32,461 nt of DNA from Oscillospiraceae bacterium (GCA_902776845.1 CACYRM010000064.1:1-32461), one strand, 5' to 3'; shown: positions 15,911-23,771, counted from the first letter of the stretch. The notes: generated by a model not told the origin, from the sequence alone. Numbers and translations: made by a program.

Positions 15911-17209
15911 TTAAACGGCATTTACTGTTCCGATAAAGACCGGCGACATCGTCTCCGTATCAACAATGGCATATACGAAGGGTCTGTTGCATTCAACGGT
16001 GCGGAATTCGGACATATCCACCGCAGCTTCAAACTTCCTCATCTCCACCACGGTGGCTGCCGAAGCGCGCGTACCCTTGGCATCCACTTCGATATAAGTC
16101 TTGTGGATTACCCTGGACACATAGATATCACCCGGTTTTCCCGAGATGCCGGACAGATCTGCTTTGCCGGGATCAAACATATCAGAAGCGCCGAGGTTCA
16201 TGAGTGTCTCATTCATCAGCATCTCAAATTCCGATTCGAATTCAGGCATGCTTGAATAAACCTTATATTCATCAGTTCTGCTGTTTATGAATTTCTCATA
16301 GTCTTTTGCCGAGAAATCCTTAATAAACTCATTGGCACTGATCTTTCCGTCCTTCGGCAGGATCGCAAGGAAGGCATATTCTCCGCCCTTGTATTCCTTC
16401 ATGAATCCCGTGGCTTTATTTGTCTCAAAATAATCAGAAACCGTATCTTTTAAAAACGTCACCGTCTGAATATTTCCGTCAGCATTCCTGAACTCACCGT
16501 CCAGGACCTTATCCTCCTCATAAGGATCCTCCCACTCCCCGTCAAAAGAGATTGCGTTTACCAGGACCATGACCGTTGACGGATCCAGTTCATCTATGAC
16601 CTCCCTTATCATGTGGTCGGTATGCTCATATATCCAGTCATTGATCTCACCGACTGTATCGGGATTAAAATCCGTAACAGTATATTCGGCAAGAAAGGTC
16701 TCCTGAATGTAGCCGACATAATCCGTGTTTATTTCGCTGCCAAGGAGAAGCCCGTTGTTCCAGACTGAATTCGCGCAGGAGAACTTCACCTGCTTTGCGC
16801 CGTTGATCTTATCCATCATCGAGGCCGCATAAGCCTGTTGTGTAAGAGGTCCCTGCCCCGCAGCGAAAAGATCCGTAAGCTGCTGCAAAGTATCTTCCTT
16901 TGCGCCTGCCGCAACCATATCGAGAGCCATCATTACGGATGCCGGAGAGATCATCACATTCCCGTCTCCGCCGTAATCCCTGACAGTCTGACTCAACAGA
17001 TCAAAGCAATATCTCCTGTACTGCTCATCCATTGCCTTTCCGTCATATTCAGTATCTTTTACCTTATCGAAGTCGATCCCCGCCTTGAGCGCAGGATCAT
17101 CCTTCAAAAGTTTTCCGGAATCATTCTTTCCGGCGCAGCCTCCGAGGAGCATTGCCGCGGCAAGAACACCCGAGACCAGTTTAATGTCTTTAGCCGAACA
17201 GATCTTCAT
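15911..17209 (-). CDS. Lipoprotein serpin 1
   Basis: 432 residues from ATG 17209; GGAGA lies about 8 bases upstream. In-frame codons further upstream run into the neighbouring serpin. The signal peptide ends in lipobox LLGGC with Cys25, so the protein is tethered outside the membrane. Serpin body: the NVMISPASVMMALDMVAAGA start, DHMIREVIDELDPSTVMVLV and NAISFDGEWEDPYEED, the breach/shutter regions. Reactive-loop hinge GTRASAATVV lies near the C-terminus, with small residues as needed for loop insertion, so inhibitory action is likely. Counting 15 residues from the hinge Gly puts P1 near Phe, with Arg-Lys just before it (EMRKFEAAV). The conserved CNRPFVYAI and end strand follow. It lies 25 bases downstream of a second serpin and is probably cotranscribed with it. 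Confidence 0.93.
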   Translation of the reverse strand: MKICSAKDIKLVSGVLAAAMLLGGCAGKNDSGKLLKDDPALKAGIDFDKVKDTEYDGKAMDEQYRRYCFDLLSQTVRDYGGDGNVMISPASVMMALDMVAAGAKEDTLQQLTDLFAAGQGPLTQQAYAASMMDKINGAKQVKFSCANSVWNNGLLLGSEINTDYVGYIQETFLAEYTVTDFNPDTVGEINDWIYEHTDHMIREVIDELDPSTVMVLVNAISFDGEWEDPYEEDKVLDGEFRNADGNIQTVTFLKDTVSDYFETNKATGFMKEYKGGEYAFLAILPKDGKISANEFIKDFSAKDYEKFINSRTDEYKVYSSMPEFESEFEMLMNETLMNLGASDMFDPGKADLSGISGKPGDIYVSRVIHKTYIEVDAKGTRASAATVVEMRKFEAAVDMSEFRTVECNRPFVYAIVDTETMSPVFIGTVNAV

Positions 17210-17234
17210 TTCCGTTTCTCCGTTATGTTCAGGA

Positions 17235-18539
17235 TCAGATCTCATTAACGGTTCCGATAAATATAGGAGCCATTGTCTCATTGTCGATGATCGCATAAAC
17301 GAACGGTCTGTCGCACATTACGGTGCGGTATTCCTTCGGGTTAGCAATGGCGCCCGCGCCGTCAACTCTTACCACCGTAACAGCTGCTGCCTTCGTACCG
17401 TTTGCGTCGACTTCAATATGAGTCTTGTGTATGACCTTTGCGATATAAAGATCGCCGGGCTTGCCTGCAATGCCGGAAAGGTCTGCCGTCTCGGGATCAA
17501 ATGCATTCTTGGCGCCGAGATTTTTGAGAGTGTCATTCAGCGTGATATCAAAATCAGACTTGAATACCGGCATGCCCGTATAAACGTCATACTCATAGGT
17601 AAGGCTGCCTATAAACTTCTCATAGTCGGCAGAAGTGAAATTCTTTGCAAACTCATTGGCACTGACGGATTCATCAGAAGGAAGGATGGCCAGGAAGGAA
17701 TACTGTCCGCCTTCATAAGCCTTCATGAAGCCTGTGGCCTTTTCGCTCTCGAAATAAGCAGTCTCGGCACCGTAGAGGAAATCCCCTTTCTGCGTGGTGC
17801 CGTCCCACTTCGTAAACTCGGCTTCATGTACCTGGTTATCTTCATAAGGCTCTTCCCATTTGCCGTCAAAAGATATTGCATTCACAAGTACCATAACAGT
17901 CATGGGATCCAGGCTGCTGATGACCTTTTCGATCATATGGTCTGTATGCTCATAGACCCAGGAGTTGATCTCATCGGGAGTCTTGCTGTCAAAATCCCTT
18001 ATCCTGTATTCGGCGTCAAAGGTTTCCTTTATATAATCGATGTATTCGAGATTGACAGCGTCACCCAGGAGTTTTCTGTTGCTCCAGACAGCGTTCGCGC
18101 ATGAGAAATCGACCTTCTGGGCACCATTGATCTTATCCATTATAGAAGCTGCATAAGCCTGCTGGTTAAGAGGTCCCTCCCCGACTGCGAAAAGATCAGT
18201 AAGCTGTCTTAACGATTCATCCTTCGCGCCTGCAGCAACCATATCGAGCGCCAGCATTATTGAAGCGGGTGAGATCATTACATTTCCCTCACCGCCGTAA
18301 TCCTTTACCGTCTGGCTCAGAAGATCAAAACAGTATCTCCTGTACTGCTCATCCATTACCTCCCGGTCATACCCGGCATTCTTGACCTCGTTGAAATTGA
18401 TATCGGCCTTGATCTCCGGATCGTTCTTCAGAGCCTGAGTCGCTGCGGGCTTTGAAGTTGCGGTGCAGCCCCCGAGAAGTATCGAGGAGGCCATAACTGC
18501 GGCCATTATCTTTATATCTTTATTTGAACAGATCTTCAT
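17235..18539 (-). CDS. Lipoprotein serpin 2
   Basis: 434 residues. The start ATG has GGAGGGA 8 bases upstream. The signal peptide ends in LLGGC with Cys25, at the same position as in the downstream serpin. The proteins align end to end and share long identical blocks such as DEQYRRYCFDLLSQTV, so they arose by tandem duplication. Hinge GTKAAAVTVV again favours an inhibitory serpin, but the rest of the loop differs fully (RVDGAGAIANPKEY): by counting, P1 is near Ala, suggesting an elastase- or subtilisin-like target rather than a trypsin- or chymotrypsin-like one. Role by family: suicide inhibition of serine or cysteine proteases at the cell surface, for example host or competitor enzymes. A strong promoter with TTGACC and extended TATAAA lies just upstream. 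Confidence 0.93.
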   Translation of the reverse strand: MKICSNKDIKIMAAVMASSILLGGCTATSKPAATQALKNDPEIKADINFNEVKNAGYDREVMDEQYRRYCFDLLSQTVKDYGGEGNVMISPASIMLALDMVAAGAKDESLRQLTDLFAVGEGPLNQQAYAASIMDKINGAQKVDFSCANAVWSNRKLLGDAVNLEYIDYIKETFDAEYRIRDFDSKTPDEINSWVYEHTDHMIEKVISSLDPMTVMVLVNAISFDGKWEEPYEDNQVHEAEFTKWDGTTQKGDFLYGAETAYFESEKATGFMKAYEGGQYSFLAILPSDESVSANEFAKNFTSADYEKFIGSLTYEYDVYTGMPVFKSDFDITLNDTLKNLGAKNAFDPETADLSGIAGKPGDLYIAKVIHKTHIEVDANGTKAAAVTVVRVDGAGAIANPKEYRTVMCDRPFVYAIIDNETMAPIFIGTVNEI

Positions 18540-18571
18540 TTCAGATTCCCTCCGGAATATTCTTTATTTGG

Positions 18572-18599
18572 TTTATACCATACATACAGACACGGTCAA
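18572..18599 (-). promoter_or_regulatory. Promoter of the serpin operon
   Basis: Minus strand: TTGACC, 16 bases, TATAAA, with TGG just before the -10 (extended). The start would lie about 25 bases upstream of the serpin 2 ATG. This is the best promoter match in the window. Confidence 0.7.
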
Positions 18600-18625
18600 C
18601 AAAATGTTGCACCAGTTATACCGTG

Positions 18626-18650
18626 CCCCGGGAACACATATTTCCCGGGG
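18626..18650. promoter_or_regulatory. 25-base perfect inverted repeat in the tlpA-like promoter, candidate operator
   Basis: CCCCGGGAA, 7 bases, TTCCCGGGG. It lies directly upstream of an extended -10, so it fills the -35/spacer region. No T tract follows on either strand, which speaks against a terminator. Confidence 0.55.
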
Positions 18651-18659
18651 TGATATAAT
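18651..18659 (+). promoter_or_regulatory. Extended -10 of the thioredoxin-like lipoprotein gene
   Basis: TGATATAAT directly follows the inverted repeat, 31 bases before the ATG. No recognisable -35 is present, since that region is taken up by the palindrome. A regulated promoter is likely. Confidence 0.55.
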
Positions 18660-18689
18660 TGGCATTAACACACATATGGGGAGACAGTC

Positions 18690-19301
18690 ATGAAAAAGAT
18701 CTTATCAGCATTACTCTGCGCAGCCTTGATGCTGGCAGCCGCATCCTGCAGTTCTTCCAAGGATACGAGGAAGAACCGTCATGAACGTGAGAGCCGGACA
18801 GAATTGAAAAAAGACGCGGACGATCCGGCAACCGCCGCGGAATCATCCTCTTTGAGCCTTGATCCCGGAACGGACTTTCAACCGGATTTCACTTTCTCCA
18901 CTACTGACAGGGACGGAAACATCTGGAACGAGACCACATTCAGCCAGTATGAGCTGACCATGATCAATTTCTGGGAACCCTGGTGCGGTCCCTGTGTCAG
19001 CGAGATCGGTGATCTGGAGCGTCTTTACGAGGACTACAGGGACAAAGGGTTCCAGATAATAGGCGTATATTCAGAGCAGACCATGGAAAGCGAAGTCGAC
19101 GGGATATTGAGGGACAACAACGTTTCCTATCCTATCCTTCACTATACTTCTGAATTCGACCGGTTCCAGAGCGGCTATGTTCCCACGACGGTCTTTGTCG
19201 ACAGACAGGGCAAAGTACTGGCAATGTCTGACGGTACAGGCAGCATCATCGGTTCAAATACATATTCCGACTGGGCAGCCATAATCGAGAATCTCATATA
19301 A
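18690..19301 (+). CDS. TlpA/ResA-like thioredoxin lipoprotein
   Basis: 203 residues. Signal peptide with lipobox LAAASC, lipid Cys20, then a charged and Ser-rich linker to about residue 60. The thioredoxin fold carries active site EPWCGPC (Cys99, Cys102) and the cis-Pro loop GYVPTT (Pro165), with FVDRQGKV after it. Family role: extracytoplasmic thiol-disulfide exchange, either reducing proteins or helping cytochrome c maturation; the redox partner (a CcdA-like membrane protein) is not in this window. The ribosome site is GGGAGA. The gene is divergent from the serpin pair with a 150-base shared control region rich in inverted repeats. The length and order of parts are normal for the family. 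Confidence 0.9.
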   Translation: MKKILSALLCAALMLAAASCSSSKDTRKNRHERESRTELKKDADDPATAAESSSLSLDPGTDFQPDFTFSTTDRDGNIWNETTFSQYELTMINFWEPWCGPCVSEIGDLERLYEDYRDKGFQIIGVYSEQTMESEVDGILRDNNVSYPILHYTSEFDRFQSGYVPTTVFVDRQGKVLAMSDGTGSIIGSNTYSDWAAIIENLI

Positions 19302-19325
19302 ACCTGCACAGAAATATCATCTCAT

Positions 19326-19350
19326 AAAAAGCGGATGAGTTATCTCATCC
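19326..19350 (-). terminator. Intrinsic terminator after the TPM gene
   Basis: Minus strand: GGATGAG, ATAA loop, CTCATCC, then GCTTTTT. It lies 81 bases beyond the TPM gene stop and 24 bases from the end of the convergent thioredoxin gene. Confidence 0.7.
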
Positions 19351-19430
19351 TATGAGATCTGCAGTCAGAAGAAAAATACCGATGAACTGGTTTTTGTATA
19401 TATGAGGAAGCACAACGGATAACGGACTTT

Positions 19431-20294
19431 TCAGGCCAGTCTTGCATCAGTGCGTGCCTTGTCCTCTTTCCAGGCGTTCTTCTCTTTTCTGTATTTCCTG
19501 ATTACGATAATAAAGATTACCGCAAAAACTACCAGTACGATAACTAACGGCAGGAAATCAACAATACAGTACTTGATCTTTCCTCCGAGTGACGTAATAA
19601 TCCTGCCTTGAGCATCTTCAACCGCAACCTGGAATGCGTCATTTATAGCTACACCACAGCTCTGCCCCTTGACTCTGTCAGTCTCTACCGTGTTTACGAA
19701 CTGGTAGATCATGTGCGAAGTAAAGAAACCATTAGTGGATTTACCCTTGATGGAAGCCCATGTGTATTCAAGATTATCTAAATTTCCCTGTCTGAACTGT
19801 TCAGCTTCATCCTTTTTAACAGAGAAGACAACTACAAAATGCTTTCCGTCTTTGAAGTTGTCCAGATAAGTCTGGTTGGTAAACGTTTTTACATCATAAT
19901 AATCGTTTTCCCAGTCTTCATCATAAACAGTGTAGATTACAGGGCATATACCGGTAAGATCATAAAACTCATTAAGAGTTTCTGTAAGCGGTTCCATGTT
20001 GCTTATCAGGCCGGCATTATCATAAACGGCCGGTGTGTAATTGCCTGAAAGCTTAAAAGGAGCATTTACGAATGTACCGCGCCAGATTGGAACGATTATC
20101 ACCAGCGCCAGAATTGTTAATGCTGCTAACGTTATCAGGGTTATCTTTAAAGGCTTGGATTGTTCCTTGATATAACCGTCTGTTCCGTCATTGGTCTTCT
20201 CATCCAGCTGGCGGCCTGCAACAGCGTAATAACGCTCCGGTCCACGCCAATGGAATTTTGTCTTGTTCTGATCATTGTTGTATGTGTTTGACAT
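19431..20294 (-). CDS. TPM-domain membrane protein (YdjH-like)
   Basis: 287 residues from ATG 20294, which has AAGGGGG about 9 bases upstream; an in-frame upstream Met pair (20318) lacks a site. Layout: a polar cytoplasmic start of about 45 residues, helix at about 48-70, an outside domain beginning AVYDNAGLISNMEPLTETLN, then helix at about 240-265 and a basic tail. The V-Y-D-x-A-G-L-I-S opening and alternating strand/helix pattern match the TPM fold (TPM_phosphatase). TPM proteins occur with rhodopsin-like, PspA and SPFH partners; in B. subtilis a TPM protein (YdjH) works with YdjG at the membrane as part of the PspA system (from memory). The gene has its own promoter (TTGAAA, 17 bases, TAAAAT) and terminator. 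Confidence 0.75.
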   Translation of the reverse strand: MSNTYNNDQNKTKFHWRGPERYYAVAGRQLDEKTNDGTDGYIKEQSKPLKITLITLAALTILALVIIVPIWRGTFVNAPFKLSGNYTPAVYDNAGLISNMEPLTETLNEFYDLTGICPVIYTVYDEDWENDYYDVKTFTNQTYLDNFKDGKHFVVVFSVKKDEAEQFRQGNLDNLEYTWASIKGKSTNGFFTSHMIYQFVNTVETDRVKGQSCGVAINDAFQVAVEDAQGRIITSLGGKIKYCIVDFLPLVIVLVVFAVIFIIVIRKYRKEKNAWKEDKARTDARLA

Positions 20295-20360
20295 ATTATC
20301 TACCCCCTTGATCATCACAGGGACCAGCCCTTAACTGCCCTGCGAATTACCTTTTCCTGA

Positions 20361-20381
20361 AATTCCGTTCTTACCGGAATT
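20361..20381. repeat. Leader inverted repeat of the TPM gene
   Basis: AATTCCG, 7 bases, CGGAATT, inside the roughly 100-base leader between the promoter and the TPM start. It could form a 7-pair hairpin; no riboswitch class was recognised. Confidence 0.4.
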
Positions 20382-20401
20382 CCTGTTCTTATTCCAAAAA
20401 A

Positions 20402-20430
20402 ATTTTAGAATTTTCCCGTGCGGTTTTCAA
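20402..20430 (-). promoter_or_regulatory. Promoter of the TPM gene
   Basis: Minus strand TTGAAA, 17 bases, TAAAAT. It gives a leader of about 100 bases with an inverted repeat. Confidence 0.65.
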
Positions 20431-20493
20431 TATAAATCGTACCGGGAAGCGCGGAAACACGCGTGTAAGACGCCTGTCTTGGCTAAAAAGAAA

Positions 20494-20521
20494 GGCTGCC
20501 TCAGTTTTTTTTGAGACAGCC
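20494..20521 (-). terminator. Intrinsic terminator after the SPFH gene, shared-stem family copy B
   Basis: Minus strand GGCTGTCTCA, 8-base A-rich loop, TGAGGCAGCC, then TTTCTTTTT. It has the same 10-base arms, with the same wobble position, as the pnt terminator. Confidence 0.9.
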
Positions 20522-20548
20522 GCTATATTTTAAATCTAAATTTGCGTT

Positions 20549-21859
20549 TTACTGAACAGGTCTTGCTATGCCGCAGTCAGGGCAGAATCTGGAATTTAAG
20601 GTCTTGCCGCATGACGGACAATTCCATACGTCCTCAGCGGGTGCGGGAGCAGCAGGTGCAGCGGGTGCAGCAGGAGCTGCAGGCGCGCCGGTCTGTGTTC
20701 CGCCGGCAACAACATTGCCGAAGCCTTCACCGACCTTCTGTGACTCGCCCATGATCGGAGCCATAGCGTCTCTTGTCATGTTTATAACGCCGCCCATAGC
20801 GCCCAATGTAACGCCGAGGCTTGCAACATCACCGATTCCGCCGGCAGCACCGCCACCGCTGCCTCCTCCGGTGATACCGTTCTGCATTGCTTCGAGACCG
20901 ACCTGACGTGCTGTCTCGTCGCGGTATGTGTAACCCTTCATCTGCATCTCGGCAGCCTCTGCCTCAGCCTTCATCTTATATGCTTCAGCTTCTGCCTGGG
21001 CCTTGATACGTATAGCTTCAGCGTCTCCCTGTGCGTTTACGGCCTTGAGCTGTGCTTCGGTCTGGGCCTCGACGATCTTTCTCTGCTGTGCGGCTTCAGC
21101 CTCAGCCTTTCTGACTTCCTCTTCACGGACCTTCAGAGTTTTATCGGCAAACTGCTGCTTGAGACGCATGAAATTCGGATCGTCATCAGGAGTTACGATG
21201 GAAGTTACATAGAACTCGGGCATCGTAAGACCGTATTCTTCAAGGGTTGTATTGATGTCTGTCATCAGGTTCGCGGACAATACATCAAGATATGCATCGA
21301 TCTCAAGAATGTTGAGATTCTGTTCCTTGATTATGCGCGCGAGATTTGCCTTGACCTTGTTAATGATCAAAGCCCTGAACATGCCTGTGCCGTAGGATTT
21401 TCCCTCGCCTGTGACATCGCTCTGGACAAGACCTTCGGTCGTTCCGACGAGCTTTAAGACCAACTTGCTTGCATCGGTAACTCTCATATTGAAGTTGCCG
21501 GATGCCCCGATCTCAACGTGAAGTCCTGATGCGGGGTCGAAAAGCCTTACCTTGCTGTCAGTACCCCATCTGATACCCATCTGGGTGATCATGTTGATGA
21601 AGTAGACTTCGCAGTGGAAAACATTTACGCCGCCGGTTCCGAGCTTCATGTAGTCACGGACCTTCGGAATGTTATTCGTAACGAGCGTGTGCCTGCCTGC
21701 CTTGAACTGATCGAAAACCTTACCGTCACGGAAGAAAAGCGCTTCCTGTGTCTCATGGACGATCAGCTGCGAGCCGATGGTAAAATCTTCTTTCTCGTGC
21801 TTGTGAGCCAGTACGTCATTACTGCCTTCGTACTTGATTACACTAATAGCTTCAACCAT
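20549..21859 (-). CDS. SPFH-domain protein with C-terminal zinc ribbon (YdjI-like)
   Basis: 436 residues. It has no signal peptide or membrane helix. Residues about 30-230 form an SPFH/band-7 domain of the type often annotated as virion core protein (YdjI family). Residues about 235-310 are a heptad-rich Ala/Glu/Lys coiled coil, then a Gly-rich patch, an Ala-Pro repeat linker (about 390-412) and a zinc ribbon, NCPSCGKTLNSRFCPDCG, at the end. Family role: scaffold oligomers on the inner membrane face in envelope-stress responses. Neighbours fit: the next upstream gene, 17 bases away on the same strand, is a zinc-ribbon membrane protein (YdjG-like), and a TPM protein lies downstream. No PspA gene is visible, though the Bacillus operon has one. 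Confidence 0.85.
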   Translation of the reverse strand: MVEAISVIKYEGSNDVLAHKHEKEDFTIGSQLIVHETQEALFFRDGKVFDQFKAGRHTLVTNNIPKVRDYMKLGTGGVNVFHCEVYFINMITQMGIRWGTDSKVRLFDPASGLHVEIGASGNFNMRVTDASKLVLKLVGTTEGLVQSDVTGEGKSYGTGMFRALIINKVKANLARIIKEQNLNILEIDAYLDVLSANLMTDINTTLEEYGLTMPEFYVTSIVTPDDDPNFMRLKQQFADKTLKVREEEVRKAEAEAAQQRKIVEAQTEAQLKAVNAQGDAEAIRIKAQAEAEAYKMKAEAEAAEMQMKGYTYRDETARQVGLEAMQNGITGGGSGGGAAGGIGDVASLGVTLGAMGGVINMTRDAMAPIMGESQKVGEGFGNVVAGGTQTGAPAAPAAPAAPAAPAPAEDVWNCPSCGKTLNSRFCPDCGIARPVQ

Positions 21860-21876
21860 TTCCTAATCTTTCCTTT

Positions 21877-22608
21877 CTATTTATTCTTCTTAGTTATCTG
21901 TTCCGTAAATGACGCGAAAAGGATAAACATTACTATCGGACCTACTATCGCGATCACGACCGCAAGGGAACTCTTCATATGGAAACCATATGCCAGGATC
22001 GAATAAATGATAAGCGGTGTTGCCGCAAGAAACGATATGATCTTGATGATGACCGATATCACTCCGCCCCTGTAAAGGACATATCCCAGTCCCGCCGAAC
22101 CTAAAAGGAACAGTATGATGCATACTGCCCAGGGGCATCCGAACTGCTCTCTTAAGAACAATATCTCCACGATCACATCAGCATCCCTGTAACCGGGGAC
22201 CTTTGCCAGCTCGCGCACAGCGCTGCTGTAGGATCTTTTCTCATAATATGTCTTACCCTTGATGTAACAGCCAAGCAGTTCGGTCTGCTTGACACCTTCC
22301 TCGCAGACATTGATCAGATCCGCAGAGACATGATCGTTAAATCTGTTGCATTCCATAATGGCGGTCTTGAACAGGAGCTTCGCCTCATTAGCCGAAGTCG
22401 CCTTTGTCCCTGTCTCGACAATGCTGTTCGCATTGTTGATGTTTGCAATTATCTTGGAATACTTTGCATAATCGGGAATGATGTCCGCTAATGACCATCT
22501 GTTCCCGCAGTTCATGCATGCGCATGTACCGGCGAGATAATCGTTCCTGATATCTCCTCCGCATACTTTGCACTTTAAGGATACCGGTGTAGCTTTTACA
22601 TCTGGCAT
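21877..22608 (-). CDS. Zinc-ribbon membrane protein (YdjG-like)
   Basis: 243 residues. The N-terminus holds a ribbon with CKVCGG (Cys13, Cys16) and CMNCGNRWS about 15 residues later. Then follows a helical region of about 100 residues with a tetratricopeptide-like stretch (YYEKRSYSSAVRELAKVPGY), and three hydrophobic helices from about residue 155 to the end, closing with Lys-Lys-Asn-Lys. The start ATG follows GGGTAGGGATAGAGA; an extended -10 (TGATATAAT, minus strand) stands about 55 bases upstream. It leads the SPFH gene by 17 bases and is surely in the same operon. In B. subtilis, a TFIIB-type zinc-ribbon membrane protein (YdjG) next to TPM and SPFH genes helps bring PspA to the membrane (from memory); a similar anchoring task is an inference here. 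Confidence 0.75.
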   Translation of the reverse strand: MPDVKATPVSLKCKVCGGDIRNDYLAGTCACMNCGNRWSLADIIPDYAKYSKIIANINNANSIVETGTKATSANEAKLLFKTAIMECNRFNDHVSADLINVCEEGVKQTELLGCYIKGKTYYEKRSYSSAVRELAKVPGYRDADVIVEILFLREQFGCPWAVCIILFLLGSAGLGYVLYRGGVISVIIKIISFLAATPLIIYSILAYGFHMKSSLAVVIAIVGPIVMFILFASFTEQITKKNK

Positions 22609-22659
22609 TCTCTATCCCTACCCTCATTCAAACGTGCGCCTTGAGCGCGCCCGGATGTA

Positions 22660-22668
22660 ATTATATCA
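22660..22668 (-). promoter_or_regulatory. Extended -10 of the YdjG/YdjI-like operon
   Basis: Minus strand TGATATAAT; the -35 is weak. It lies between the terminator of the upstream gene and the zinc-ribbon gene. Confidence 0.5.
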
Positions 22669-22727
22669 AATATTTTTTCCGTCTGCGATGTATTGGGCTG
22701 TATCATTTTCGGGTTGTACGAAAAAGA

Positions 22728-22754
22728 GGTGTCTCATTCAAATAATGAGACACC
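22728..22754 (-). terminator. Intrinsic terminator, shared-stem family copy C (diverged)
   Basis: Perfect 11-pair stem GGTGTCTCATT / AATGAGACACC with a 5-base loop. On the minus strand TCTTTTT follows. It ends the zinc-ribbon/Yip1-like gene at 22783. The core GTCTCA/TGAGAC is shared with the other three. Confidence 0.9.
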
Positions 22755-22782
22755 CCGTAATTATCTTTTATCAGAAATCTGT

Positions 22783-23646
22783 TTAGAAATAGTTTGCTAT
22801 AAATCCCGTGATTGCCACACAGATCACAAGCACAAATCCTTTCTTGTTTCCGGTAAGCTTTGTCTCCGCACTCATGCCCTCAAACAGCATCAGGAGATAA
22901 TATGCGTAAGCTGCGATCGTAAAGACAGATCCGAACCTGATGTAAGGGATAAGACCCATATATGATCCGAGGAAATCAGAAACGATAAAAGCAGGAGCCG
23001 TAGCCATAGCCGAGATGGCAAGGAGTCTGGCGAAAGACCACTTCTGCTTGAGGATCAGGCCTGCAAGCATGAAGACTCCGGCACATCCGAATACGCGGAC
23101 CGCATAGTAGATCATCGGGAAGAAGAAATCCTTAACGATCTCTGCGCCAAGACTGTTGAAATAATACTTGCCGTACTGTGCGTAATGGATAAGGTCGATT
23201 GACATTGATGAGATAAAACCGACCATCCAGCAGACAACTACAACGATGCCCGCAAGGAAAATGGCATTCCCGACCCTGTCATACTGAGGGGCGATCTCTG
23301 CAGGACCTGTAACAGGATGTATGGCTGCATGGAAAAGATTTTTGAAATGCTGGCCGAAAGAAACAGATGAAGATGCCTGTTCCGGTGATCCCGCTCCGTT
23401 ATTTGGCGCGGACCTCTGCGCCGGCTGAGGCGGCGGTACTATGGGAGCTGCAACAGGCTGGGGCTGAGGTATTGGTTGAGGTGCAGGCTCGGGAACCGGA
23501 GCCGTCTGATAAACGGGCTGTGGAGCCGGTTGTGGAGCTGTTGGTTGGGGAGCAGTTTGTCTGCCGGCTGATCCGAATGCCATTCCGCATCCGCTGCAGA
23601 AAGCAACGCCATCCGGGTTTCCTTTTCCGCAATTAGGACAAAACAT
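22783..23646 (-). CDS. Zinc-ribbon, proline-rich linker, Yip1-like membrane protein
   Basis: 287 residues from ATG 23646, which follows AAAGGATATTGAT; codons upstream are in frame but lack a site. Residues 1-22 are a compact zinc ribbon, MFCPNCGKGNPDGVAFCSGC. Residues about 30-85 are a Pro/Gln/Ala/Val linker with repeated P-x-P units. The rest has five to six membrane helices with the low-motif look of the Yip1/YIF1 superfamily. Family knowledge: such ribbon plus Yip1 proteins are common in Clostridia and unstudied. The ribbon is presumably cytoplasmic, making it a membrane-bound protein- or nucleic-acid-binding head. It is transcribed toward the YdjG/YdjI-like operon but separated from it by a terminator and a promoter. 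Confidence 0.75.
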   Translation of the reverse strand: MFCPNCGKGNPDGVAFCSGCGMAFGSAGRQTAPQPTAPQPAPQPVYQTAPVPEPAPQPIPQPQPVAAPIVPPPQPAQRSAPNNGAGSPEQASSSVSFGQHFKNLFHAAIHPVTGPAEIAPQYDRVGNAIFLAGIVVVVCWMVGFISSMSIDLIHYAQYGKYYFNSLGAEIVKDFFFPMIYYAVRVFGCAGVFMLAGLILKQKWSFARLLAISAMATAPAFIVSDFLGSYMGLIPYIRFGSVFTIAAYAYYLLMLFEGMSAETKLTGNKKGFVLVICVAITGFIANYF

Positions 23647-23695
23647 ATCAATATCCTTTCTCCGGGCATAAACACCCGATAAACATGATAAGTCC

Positions 23696-23704
23696 ATTGT
23701 AGCA
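23696..23704 (-). promoter_or_regulatory. Extended -10 of the Yip1-like gene
   Basis: Minus strand TGCTACAAT, about 50 bases upstream of the ATG at 23646. Confidence 0.4.
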
Positions 23705-23714
23705 CACACTGTTT

Positions 23715-23742
23715 TTGAAAATGAGCATTTTGCATTTATAAT
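23715..23742 (+). promoter_or_regulatory. Promoter of the SGNH hydrolase gene
   Basis: TTGAAA, 16 bases, TATAAT, with the -10 ending 29 bases before the ATG at 23772. Confidence 0.55.
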
Positions 23743-23771
23743 CTTTATATTGGCATTAACGGGAGCGCGGT

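Noticed and set aside
17085-18104. 339-residue open frame on the plus strand across the serpins
   Set aside because: Shadow of the serpin coding frame; no ribosome site and no domain, while both serpins show full family motifs.
18626-18650. Palindrome as an intrinsic terminator
   Set aside because: No T tract on either side, no gene ends there, and an extended -10 follows directly.
20319-20548. Riboswitch or small RNA in the longest gap
   Set aside because: The gap is explained by a terminator, a promoter and a simple 7-pair leader repeat; no known riboswitch core was recognised.
23450-23570. CRISPR-like or microsatellite repeat
   Set aside because: The repetition is the Pro/Gln/Ala linker coded in frame within the zinc-ribbon/Yip1-like protein.
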